Shown piece after piece: positions 33,485 through 43,227 of a DNA stretch of 64,000 bases. The notes under the pieces are model-generated. The model was not told the origin of the DNA. It ran no database searches and saw only the letters and a program-made list of their open reading frames with translations. The stretch lies in the NCBI GenBank assembly GCA_015039465.1, contig MU130302.1, positions 139,375-203,374 on the forward strand, read 5' to 3'. The DNA comes from Phlegmacium glaucopus (lineage: Eukaryota > Basidiomycota > Agaricomycetes > Agaricales > Cortinariaceae). The position numbers were made by a program, and so were the translations under genes. Position 1 is the first letter of the stretch. Every line of letters begins with the position of its first letter.

Positions 33485-34440
33485 TTATGACTGAAGCTTA
33501 TACAAGAACATCAGAAAGATGGCGATGCTGATAAGGCGGCTTACAACTCCCCACGGGGGAGAGAAAGAACTAGTCAAAGGCTCCTCCTTTGAAAATGAGT
33601 GGTGAACATGAGACTGTTGTTCTTTTATCGTCTTCGACTCTTCACTACAGACCGTTGTCGTGTCCGAATAATCGACAGTGGAAGAACATGTCGAGAGAGT
33701 TTCCGTGACAGAACCAGCCGGTGATGCCGATAAATTTTTTGTTGACGTAGTAGCGGCTGGAGGTCGTAATAATTGATCTCGTGAATTTGTCAATGTGGTT
33801 AAAGGAGTTGAACGAGAAGCCTGGGGAAGGGTGTTGCGTTTGCCTTGCGAGGAAGAGTGGAGAGGTGGTGATGCGAGTGAGAGTGTGCCACCTTCAAGTG
33901 AGCAAGCGTTTTCGCAATTAGGACATCGTCCTTCTGCTTTAGGTCCATGTAGCCACTGTTAAAAAGGGTTTAGAACAAAAGGTGGTAAAATCCATATGCA
34001 AATGGACACACATCGGCTAAATGTTCGGTGCAAAAAATCTTTCCACAGCACAAAGTCCTGCATGGTACAACAGCATATTCAAAACTGAGGCGTATCAAGT
34101 TCAGTATTGATGTTGGGAAGGACGAATGTAGCAAGCCAACGTACCAGATCCCGCAATCTCGCCCTGCAGCATACTTGTTAAATCTGTTTGGATTTTTGGC
34201 AATCGGAGACGAAGACAGTGAGGGTCGTCGTGCCCGTATGTGATTTTCAACAAGGCCAGAACTTTCCAGGAGGTTGAAGGTACTGACGGAAGCAGGTGTT
34301 TCTGCTCCGAGGTCAAGGTAACCACAGTCATATTCCGACAACACTCGTTCCTCTTCGATGCTTACTAAGTTCAGTGGAGGAGGAATGAATTTCCATTTTC
34401 GTTGACGAGTGTTCCGGACCACAGAGGACGAAAAGACCAT
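33485..34440 (-). CDS. RING-type zinc finger protein with C-terminal membrane anchor
   Basis: Exons 34440-34145, 34084-34012 and 33955-33485 join in phase (introns of 60 and 56 nt) to give 279 residues. Splicing the first intron creates CGIC, completing a RING-like finger: CGIC, then CRTLCCGKIFCTEHL, then CPNC. The usual CGH is CGK and the sixth ligand is His. RING proteins usually act as E3 ubiquitin ligases. A Ser/Thr-rich linker follows, and the last about 20 residues form a hydrophobic helix (VVSRLISIAIFLMFLYKL) ending near the C-terminus, as in tail-anchored proteins. The first intron is divisible by three, so retention would read through but destroy the CxxC pair. The start at MVFSSSV is chosen as the first ATG fitting this model. 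Confidence 0.75.
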
Positions 34441-34956
34441 CGTGGACGACCGTGGGGATACAGATTTGGTGTGATAGACCAGTGATTTGGAACATACATG
34501 GTTTTGGAGTGTCATTGGTTGGTTTTAGAGGAAAGGAAGGGAATCTGGTCAGCTCTTCGCCAGGAGATGGACAAAGATATAAAGGACAAACCTGGCGACG
34601 AATTAGCAGGGTCCCACCATTCTATAGGTTGTTCAGGCAGGTTAATATCAAGCTTAGGCCCGCTTCTCCGCATGATCAAGTTAGAGATGGACAATAGCAA
34701 CTCCAAAACAATTGCGGGGGAGGTACAATAAATTTAGGAATTATATATTGAGTTTGACTGTCACCACACGTCACAAATCCGGGGTTTGTAATCACGTGTG
34801 AAATATGAACAATCAAGTTCCGGGCTCCGGAACAAGACGATACTAATGGCATAAAAGGGCTGATGCGTGTGTATTAGCGTATTCTCGACATCGGTATACT
34901 TCTGACATTATAAGCCCTGCGTAAGCCATTATCAATTTCACTTGTCAAATATTCGG

Positions 34957-35838
34957 TTAAGATCCTTGACTCACCCCATCTACTCGAATATTCTGTCCAT
35001 TAATCCATTGTGCGGCTTCACTGGCGAGGAAGGCTACTATGGATGCAATATCTTCCGGTCCTCCGAGTCTTCGATTTTGTTTGACGAGGGAATCAATAAT
35101 GCCTTGGGTTCTATTTGTTTCTCTATCCATTTGACCGGGAGAGACTGTGTTCACGTTGATACCTCGTGGCCCAAGATCTTTTGCTAAAACCCGCGAAATT
35201 TGCTCAATAGCACCTTTTGTGGCAAGGTAGCACAAAGAACCGGATTGGACTGCTTTATGGCTTGTAACTATCAAATTTTTCCAACGACTCAGGGTGTTTG
35301 AAAGAAAGACATACTTGAGGTTGCTGTCATACTCGACGAGAAAAAGATGATGCGGCCTCCCGCTAGGTTTGGTCATGAGCCATGGCCTCGAGATTAAAAA
35401 AAAAAGCGTACGCGACGGAAGAAGTGGCACCGCAGCCTTTGCCATAAACAGAGGCGCCTTCACGTTCGTATTGAAGTGCGCATCGTAAAACCCTTCATCT
35501 ATTTCCGCCAGTACCCTACTCCCCGCAATTCCAGAATTCAAAACGAGGATATCGATCTTTCCAAAGGTTTTAACGGCTTCGCTAAGCAACAGCCGCCCTC
35601 CCTCTACAGTCGAAGCATCGGCTTTCACAGCTATCGCACCTCCTTTTCCTTGTGATCTGATCGATTGTACGACTTCATCAGCGGCTTTTTCATCATTTAT
35701 GTAGTTGACAACGACGTTAGCCCCATGCTCTCCAAGACACTTCGCCATAGCCGCGCCAATTGAACGAGAGGAGCCTGTGACGATGGCTACTTTGCCTGGT
35801 ATGTCATGTTGGAATGAAAGGGGGTATTTTTCAGTCAT
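34957..35838 (-). CDS. short-chain dehydrogenase/reductase (SDR)
   Basis: Exons 35838-35412, 35362-35315 and 35252-34957 (or 35249 if the CAG acceptor is used) join in phase to about 255 residues. Classical SDR motifs are seen: TGSSRSIG (cofactor loop, with Ser for the usual Gly), LVLNSGIAG (an NNAG-like motif), NTNVKAP, GGRIIFFSSSM (catalytic Ser), YLATK (catalytic Tyr and Lys) and VSPGQMDRET. It resembles 3-oxoacyl-reductase-like SDRs that use NAD(P)H. The substrate cannot be told. No biosynthetic cluster partner is obvious except the reductase array further right. Confidence 0.88.
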   Translation of the reverse strand: MTEKYPLSFQHDIPGKVAIVTGSSRSIGAAMAKCLGEHGANVVVNYINDEKAADEVVQSIRSQGKGGAIAVKADASTVEGGRLLLSEAVKTFGKIDILVLNSGIAGSRVLAEIDEGFYDAHFNTNVKAPLFMAKAAVPLLPSRTLFFLISRPWLMTKPSGRPHHLFLVEYDSNLKYVFLSNTLSRWKNLIVTSHKAVQSGSLCYLATKGAIEQISRVLAKDLGPRGINVNTVSPGQMDRETNRTQGIIDSLVKQNRRLGGPEDIASIVAFLASEAAQWINGQNIRVDGVSQGS

Positions 35839-36654
35839 AAAACATCCACTTGATAAAAATTAAGGAAGTCCTACCGTGCAGATATGTTGTAGCAACGAAG
35901 GGAGAAGATGACGAGAACTGTGGGGAATACTTCATCGATGGCACAGCGAGACGGTTGTTGTTTGGGCGAACGACGTTGAGAAAGTTGGTCACCGTTCCTG
36001 ATATTGTCGCCTTTCGTGTCGGCATGTATCGCGAGGCCTTGCAAAAGATACTAAAGCGTCAAGTATGTAGTGGAGGAACCTAAACCTGAAACCTGAATAT
36101 TTACTTGAGGTGAAGAGGGCTACGTTATACTTGCATGTGCACAACATGCCATGTCCGTGCTTTTTCCTCGTGTTGTGAATGTAAAATAATGAACTTCTTG
36201 AAGGCATCTACTGCTTGTTATATGTCAGTTATAGGTTCTTCGCGATCGGCTCGGTGTGGTGAACCTCGTATTTCCGACGGTCCTACGCAGCAATTATGGC
36301 TACGGATATTGCCGTGCATTTGCCATATCTGTTAGATACTCCTCAGAGCTTGATCGTAAAGTCCTTCCAGTAGTCCAATGCTAGGTTGTATCTGTTAAAG
36401 GCTAATACTTCGCTCGTTGACAGGTCTCCTGACAGTATCTCATAGACCCCTTTCAGTAGGGGCGGGCTTACAGTATCTAGATGTGTAAGTATTTCACGTT
36501 CAATTCCTCACAGAGTGTCACCATAAGTCCAACAGTACCATCCAAATAGAGTGCGCCACACTTCCCTGAACTGGGGTTTGCCGGAAAACACCAACTTGGA
36601 TTGTATTCTATTGTACACTGTCGGACTTTACACATAAACATAAACAAAAACCTA
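35839..36654. other. intergenic, no gene seen
   Basis: Between the SDR start and the reductase 1 stop. It contains the presumed SDR promoter and the 3' flank of reductase 1 (gccggaaaacaccaacttgg word), which recurs downstream of the other reductase copies. Confidence 0.45.
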
Positions 36655-38390
36655 TTACTCATCCGTAACATGAATCACCGCCTTTGCCGTATTCCAACCT
36701 TTCTGCACCGCTAAAATAGCTTCACCACCATTAACGAGGCCATCATAAACATGTTCGCGGTGTTGGATCTCCCCAGAAGCAATTTTTGGAGTCAAATCGG
36801 CATAAAATTGATCATTGTACTTTGGAACAAGATAGAGCCAGACGAAACCTTGCATAGTGATCGATTTTCTGACTATCTCCCCGAGGTTCTGGTTACGGTT
36901 GAACACATTTCAGCGTCGGATACCGCAAAAAGGAAGAGAAAAGGGATTTTACTTTGACAGGTTGTCCATCAGTGTTATATCCTGAAATCATTCCACATTC
37001 CTATTTGAATGAATTAGTTAATGTCTGATATCAACGGAGCTGTTAGTAAGTACGAAAATGCTTACGATGAATCTAGCTCCCGTCGTCGCATTCGAAAGTG
37101 CGGCATCCAAAGTGCTTCCACCAACATTGTCCCAATATCTGCACACAAATCTCTTTATCAGTCTACAGCACAAGAAGATCATAGGGAGACTGACACATCA
37201 ATGGGACCCTCCTTCTCCAATACCTCAGTGGTTGATGTAGATTTATAGTTGAATGCGACATCAGCCCCAATTTCTTTCATGAATTGAACCTTCTCATCAG
37301 AACCGGCGGAACCGATGACTTTGAGTCCATCCAGCTTTGCGAGTTGGATCACAAGCCTTGATCGATTGATTAGTTTCACTCTGACCTAAAAGTGTCCAAT
37401 ACATACGATCCAACGGCACCTATATACAAGACGCGTTAGTTGATCAAAGGAAAAGCATTCAGACTTCTTTTGAAGCCTACCTGCACCACTAGAAACAAAT
37501 ACAATTTCACCCTGAGCCAATTCGTTCAGCAACCGATGGTAATATTTCATAAATAAATATACCACGTACCTTCTTCGCTTTAGAATACTCTTTCCAGGCC
37601 ACGTAAGCGGTCTGGCCTAAAGAAAAAATTGTAAGATATTGATCGGATCATCAAGTAACACTATCGCTACTCCGAGTACTTACCCGGCATCCCGAGAACA
37701 CCAATAAACGTCGACCAAGGCAAGTTGTATGAATTTTCGATGATCTTAAGTTGGCCCAAGTTATTCTGAATCGTGTAGTTCTGAAACGCTTTGGGGGGGG
37801 GGCGTATACGTATTAATATCTGAGCCGGCACATTATTCTCGAGATAAATCTAGAAACTCACGTAGAGAGCCGTAAACATGGTCCCCAGATTTGACACCTG
37901 GGAACTCTGAGCGAAGAACCACGCCAATGCCATAGTTGGCTAATCTGCAAGTGAGAACCAAAAAAAAGATATCATGTGTCAGATGTGATATCAAAAAAAA
38001 TCACAAGCTTCGGGCACACTCACGGCTCGCCGATCGCGAATTCGAATGGAGGCTATGGGGATTTAGGTTTATCGATGAGAACCCATAACTTTCAAACTCA
38101 CAATGGAAGACTTGGCTGTCACCCCCTCCATTCGCTCTCTCATATAGGGGTCGATAGAAAGTTCGAGAGTCTTGATCAAGAATCCTCCATTCAAGGCGAC
38201 TTGTTGCAAATCAATCGTCTCTGTCGTATCATATACAGTCGTTTTCCCCGGCTCTGGATAACCTAAATAATGGGAAGATCGTGAAATTTAGAGACAGGGA
38301 TTTAACACAGCATGAGCGCCCATGTGCGCCCAGTGGCATACCTGTAGGTACAGAGTTAAAGAGTAGTCGACCGTTTGTGACTGGCGCCAT
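36655..38390 (-). CDS. NADP-dependent medium-chain reductase (LTB4DH/alkenal reductase type), copy 1
   Basis: Twelve exons (38390-38342, 38262-38102, 38052-38024, 37944-37862, 37788-37684, 37616-37570, 37511-37481, 37419-37407, 37356-37195, 37138-37066, 37000-36953, 36888-36655) all join in phase to 344 residues. Exon 8 is a 13-nt micro-exon. Motifs: ELSIDPYMR, VFVSSGAGAVGS (dinucleotide loop), KVIGSAGSDEK, VYWDNVGG and ECGMISGYN. No catalytic zinc ligands are seen, as in the leukotriene B4 dehydrogenase/alkenal double-bond reductase branch of the MDR superfamily, which reduces activated C=C bonds with NADPH. It has two extra codons (EF) in PPFEFAIGEP against the other copies. The other three copies lie beyond a 16.8-kb transposon nest. 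Confidence 0.9.
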
Positions 38391-38440
38391 TGGCAAGAAA
38401 TAGATTAAGAGATTTGAAAGCCCACTCTCCAACCACTCTC

Positions 38441-38472
38441 AGTATTTATACTTTATGATGGCCTTGACGTAA
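38441..38472 (-). promoter_or_regulatory. conserved reductase promoter block, copy 1
   Basis: Minus strand TTACGTCAAG then CATCATAAAGTATAAATA, ending about 50 bases upstream of the ATG. The same block lies upstream of all four reductase genes (TGACGTAA on the plus strand at 38465, 57942, 60632 and 63346). TTACGTCA is a bZIP-type site, and the GTATAAATA word a TATA-like box. Confidence 0.55.
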
Positions 38473-38560
38473 GCGTGACCATATGATGTCATAGATGCAC
38501 TTATCAATTCTCTGCTTGTGTATCGAAAGGCCGACTGTGTATCAACGAGTTGGTTGGAGG

Positions 38561-39724
38561 TAGACCGGTGGCCGGTCCCTTCCTAAAGAGAGGGACCTGT
38601 ATAACTGAGTTTGAATTAGTTATCAGTCCGGCGATCAAGCGGCATCGTTTGTCGTTTCCTAATAGAGGTAACAGGATCAAAGCTGATTTTATTTTGGAAA
38701 TGCATCTCACAGATTTCTTTGCTCTTTGCCCTCTCCCTCCATATTTCGCTACGATAGATATTCTAGATACATTAGAAAGACTTTAATACAGCCAGGTCCC
38801 TCAGAAAATCGAAGTTTTGGCCAAAATTTTGAAGCAAGCCGTAACCGTTGTATTGCTATGAAGTAGTGCTTGAAAGTCCGGTTAATTAACCGGAAAATAA
38901 CCGAGACCGGACCGGACCTAACCGCAAAAAGACCGGACCGCAGTTAGTGGTTAGTTGATTCTGAAAATGAAATAACCGGTTATAATTGCCCCTATTTTAC
39001 CCCTTCAAAACGTGCCTAATATCATTAAAAACGCTCAAAATTTGACTGAGTTATTGTCAAATCTCTAAATATTAGTCAAAATAGTTGATTTTTAAGATTA
39101 ATTTCATAAATATGTCAATTCTTCACCGAATTAAGCGTTCCTGAGCTCGTTTTAAAGCTACGATAAGTGGGAATAATATTTACTGAGACATATATGGACG
39201 GATGTGCCGTATTTTCGCCGAATTTCATTTTTTTCGGTCCTAACTGGTTAGTAACTGCAACTAACTGGTTTTGGTTGGTTATTTTCGGTCCGGTTAGGTT
39301 ATTTTGGGTTTGGGAACGAATCCTAACTGGTCTCGGTCTCGGTTAGAGCCCCTGGGCACCAAATAACTGGACTTAACCAGACTTTCAAGCACTACTATGA
39401 AGTCTTGGCTGAGGGCTGAAAGTGTCATTGCTGTGGTTTTTTTCAGATATTTGAGGCCATGGTCTATCAATTAAAAGATATAGGTGTTATTTAATGTGGT
39501 ATAAGTCTATTGAGGAGCAGGATATTTGCACAGCGCTCTTGACCCACTCCAAAAGTGTCTTAAAATAAAAATAGAATTGATGTGGTTGCCTCTATTAGGA
39601 AATGTCAAATGATGCCGCTTGATCACCGGACTGATAAGGGATTGCCTACTAATTCAAACTCAGTTTCACCAGGCCCTCTATCAGGTTCTTGTTTCCTCTT
39701 TAGGAAGGGATGGTCACGAGGCTA
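38561..39724. mobile_element. hAT-like element with long terminal inverted repeats
   Basis: Ends TAGACCGGTGGCCGGTCCC and, inverted, TAGCCTCGTGACCATCCC, followed by about 150 bases of imperfect inverted repeat (shared words: ccttcctaaagag, aaactgagtttgaatt, gatcaagcggcat, tttcctaatagagg). Flanks ggttggagg and ggttggatt suggest an 8-bp target duplication with changes. The flanking reductase unit reads straight through this site in copy 2 (caatggttggagg at about 58030). No coding capacity. Without the nested MITE it is about 625 bp. Confidence 0.75.
38864..39394. mobile_element. hAT-like MITE nested in the previous element
   Basis: 531 bp with TIRs TAGTGCTTGAAAGTCCGG and, inverted, TAGTGCTTGAAAGTCTGG. 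Perfect 8-bp target duplication ctatgaag at 38856-38863 and 39395-39402. The interior has many ACCGGTT/CCGGTTA words near both ends. The 8-bp duplication plus TAGTG ends point to the hAT superfamily. Confidence 0.9.
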
Positions 39725-39733
39725 GGTTGGATT

Positions 39734-40008
39734 GATGTTTAAACTCAGTTTACTCTAGGCTAATCACACTGCGAGGGCTTTCCAGCCGCTGAGCCACACC
39801 CTTAGCTTTACATGTCTCACTCGTCTTCATTATGATGTCTTTAGTCTCACATCTGCTTTATATAGCCTCACCTGGGCTCAGGAATGGCCTTGTTAGCTGC
39901 CATTCTTGTGCTCTAGGTGAGCATGCTTTTCTATCTGCGTTGTGTATCCTGTTTAACTACTGCTCTTGTTGTGCTCTAGTTCCGTTTCGTTGCACTTTAT
40001 TTTGTTAA
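39734..40008 (+). repeat. Ngaro repeat A1
   Basis: 275 bp, nearly identical to A2 at 54836-55110; about six substitutions were noted by eye, mostly transitions. It contains the promoter-like ctttatatagcctc. Confidence 0.9.
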
Positions 40009-40052
40009 TATCATATTGTCCCTCACATCCACAAAGAACGTGTCACACTATA

Positions 40053-41291
40053 ATGTCCTGGCATGGTGAGACTTCCAGCAGCAGCGCTACAAAACCCAGT
40101 CAAAGCTCCTCCGAAGTGCAAGAAGCACAAGAGAGTCAGAGGGATGTTATCAACACCACTAATGCCTGCATCAAAATTATCCACAAGTTCAGATCAGGAG
40201 AGGTTTCCAAACCATGAGCATCCTTACTTCTCCAGCGATCAATCCTGTGTGGAACCATCAGTGACGATGCCTATGAATCAACCTATGGAACGTACCTCAA
40301 GATGCTCAACAACTTCGAAGCCTATCAACGAGGAAGCACAGAATGAGTTGATGAAGTGCGGCAACAATTTGAGAGGCGTACATCAAGAGACCGAGATGAT
40401 AGTTGCGAGCGCTTCAGAACAGATGCCCAGTCTCTTGGGTCGGCTAAGCGACCCCGATCCCCTGACTCAGACAACAAGACTGACAAGTACATAAAAAGGA
40501 CTCGCCTTGACTTCAAGGCATTGCCATGGAATGAAAATTGGACCATGCAGGACCAATCAACCTTGAGTCTTTCACCATCCCTTCAGAAAACCAACACTCT
40601 ACTCGAGAATTTCTCTCGGGACATCAAGCGAGCCCGGTCATCATTGCTCAACTGTAACAGGCCCTTACCGCAATTCCCTCAGTCAGAATGGCTCAACCTA
40701 CTCAGTGGGAACACCGTCGACCTTGACCATGTGTTCTCAAACATCTACACAATTGCCTGTGACGTCAGAGAGCCAGTTGAGATCAGCAAGCAACTTGAAT
40801 TGTTCCATAGCCCCTCGAAACCAGCAAAATCAGTCAAGACCCATGGAGACTGGGTCATCGCCTGGGACTCTTTGGTCGATGCCACATTGTTCATTTTCGA
40901 GCATAGAAGACTCGAACTCCAGTTATACAGCAAACATATCCAAAGGTACTTTGCTTCCCTACCCATCCAGCTTCACTCTTGTATCATCAACTACGATCAA
41001 GCTGTCCAAATCTGGGCATCACAGTGTCATGACCTCGAGCTCTCCAATTTCCCAGAATTTACAGACCTGCAGTTGCAATGGGTGCACAACCCGACCAGTC
41101 TCGCGTCCGGTTCACCATCAGAATCACGAGCGAGACAATCATTGAATCGCCATCACAGTGCCCCATGCAGGAGGTGGAACGAACACAGGTGCCCTAACAC
41201 AGCAGCATCCTGTAACTACCTCCATGTGTGCTCTAAGTGCTCAAGCGGGGGCCATGTCACAGATGACTGCAGCATCACCGGTAAAAAGTAG
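40053..41291 (+). pseudogene. Ngaro gag-like gene with in-frame stops
   Basis: One continuous frame from MSWHGETSSSS to TGKK, interrupted by TGA codons at about 40215 and 40350. The C-terminal part has the zinc-knuckle-like region CRRWNEHRCPNT...SCNYLHVCSKC...GHVTDDC (Cys/His spacing visible at about 41165-41275) and a basic Ser/Arg-rich N-terminal third. By family it packages the element RNA. The stops are C-to-T type changes of the CGA-to-TGA kind. Confidence 0.75.
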
Positions 41292-41988
41292 CAAGGAGTC
41301 GCCTTTGACCATTAAGTGGGAGCGGCGCCCCCGTTTTGTTAGAGAATATGTATGGTCTGATCATATTTCATCATGTTTGTCTACAGCACTTGTTACCGAG
41401 ATAGCACCCCCAGTTCCAGGACCTCCAGAGAATGAGCTTTCTATTGAGTTAGCTCTGTCCACCATCCGATCTCATCCTCATCTTTTCTGCATCACCACTC
41501 CAATCAAAACCAACCGTTTCCGTGCTCTCTTGATATGCCACCCTAACTGTGCCTTAGTTGATTCAGTCTGCGCCAGACTGGAGTCTGGGTTTTGGCCTTG
41601 GGCGGTCACTGACCATTCAGATGCGCCAGAAATTGTCGACAATGCTCATCTTTAGAAGATACAAGATCCAAACCACCTTACCTTTATGAGGCACCAACGC
41701 AATGAAGAGATCACGTTGGGCCGCTTCTCACCTCCTTTCCAAAATCTCTTACCTGGCATGACCACCATTCCATTGTGGGTTGTACCCAAACCTCATTCCG
41801 ACAATCTGCGGCTGGTAGTCGACCACTCAGCTGGTAGCTACTCGCCTAATTCATTTATCTCATCCGGTGATGCCAGCACTCATCTCGATACTCTCCATGC
41901 TTTAGGAGCAGCTCTTATCAGAGTTAGGAAAGAGCATGGGAATGTTCCTCTAGTCTTGTTCAAAACTGATGTTTCTCAAGCTTACCGT

Positions 41989-43227
41989 TGATGAACATGC
42001 TGGTTCCCTGCCTTCGTTTTTCGCATTTTTGGCAGCGACGTCGCTCTACGTCGCCTCTTACACCGACTATTTGCTGTTTTATTGCATAGATAAGTCTCTG
42101 GCTATTCGGTCGTCGCCTCTACTGTCCCAGAAGCTTCCTAAATGCCTTGGCTATATTTCGCTCGTACGATCGCCCCCTTCTCCGGCAGTACCCGGATGAC
42201 ATTAGGCGTCCTGCCTCCCTTTCGCTCCCTTTCACCAGCGGTCACGTGTATAGTCATGCTTTTTCCATATTTGGTAATGCTCACTCGTCTAAGAGTCGTA
42301 GGCATGTCCACTGCCCAGACCGACGTCCCCTTACGCTACACCGAATCGTTTGGTGTCAAATCGTCGTAGCTACCCTACCAGTCGCTCCTATCCAGCGACA
42401 ATCACCAGATCGAGAAGTTCCTTAACACCATTGGGCATTTTGGGTCGCTGATCATTTATATTCTTTTATCTCTCTTCGGTTACCTCAAACGCGTTGTTTT
42501 CTTTATTTTTGATACGTTTGCCATCGCTCCTTGATCGCCTCCCTATACCACATGTCTCCTGCCGGTCCTCGGAGCGATGACCGGTCCTCTTTCATTTATC
42601 GCCCACTATCCCTGATGTTTTGTCTCCCCATTTTGCCTAGTCCCTCTTGGACTCCTGTTTCATCGTTTTGATTTGTTTTATAGATACACATGTGCAACTT
42701 AGCCATGTGATCTCCTCTACCTACTATAAAAACCTCCTGTAATTTAGTTACAAAGAACAATAAGAAAGTATTCACCTCTCTCCCCAGAGTATAGAATTAA
42801 GTCTTGTCATCGTCTCTCTCGTCGTTCGCCTTCGTTTCATTGCGTTTTACTGCGAGTCGCCCATACAGCGACTATACTTCGTCACTGCGTCGCCCCTTCG
42901 TCACTGCGTCGCCCCTTCGTCATTGCGTCGCCCCTTCGTCACTGCGTCTCCCCTTCGTCACTGCGTCGTCCCTTCGTCACTGCGTCGCCCCTTCGTCACT
43001 GCATCTCCCCTTCGTCACTGCATCTCCCCTTCGTCACTGCGTCGCCACTTCGTTCCTTCGTCGCCCTTTCGTCATTACATTGCTCCTCGTTTCGCTCGTC
43101 TCATATCTCATCGCCCTACCTTAGTTGGAACCTTTCTGCATATACTTGACTCAGTGTTTAGGCCACCGAAGCCCCGAGCCGCATCACACCTCAGTTAGTA
43201 CAGCACCTAGCGTACTGACAGTGTATC
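41989..43227. mobile_element. solo LTR inserted in the Ngaro RT gene
   Basis: 1,239 bp starting TGATGAACATG and ending GTGTATC(A), flanked by the 5-bp duplication accgt (41984-41988 and 43228-43232). Removing it joins QAY-R-RLPMHPLWQ in frame. It contains a TATA box (ctataaaaac at about 42723), as expected for an LTR promoter, and a 19-bp minisatellite near its 3' end. No internal retroelement coding region remains. Confidence 0.9.
42878..43048 (+). repeat. 19-bp minisatellite, nine copies, inside the solo LTR
   Basis: Unit TTCGTCACTGCGTCGCCCC, nine head-to-tail copies with scattered G/A, C/T changes, followed by degenerate units. Confidence 0.9.

Noticed and set aside
42804..43198. Long repetitive frames rich in SSLRLPFVTAS words
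   Set aside because: They are translations of the 19-bp minisatellite in the solo LTR; all frames stay open because of base composition.
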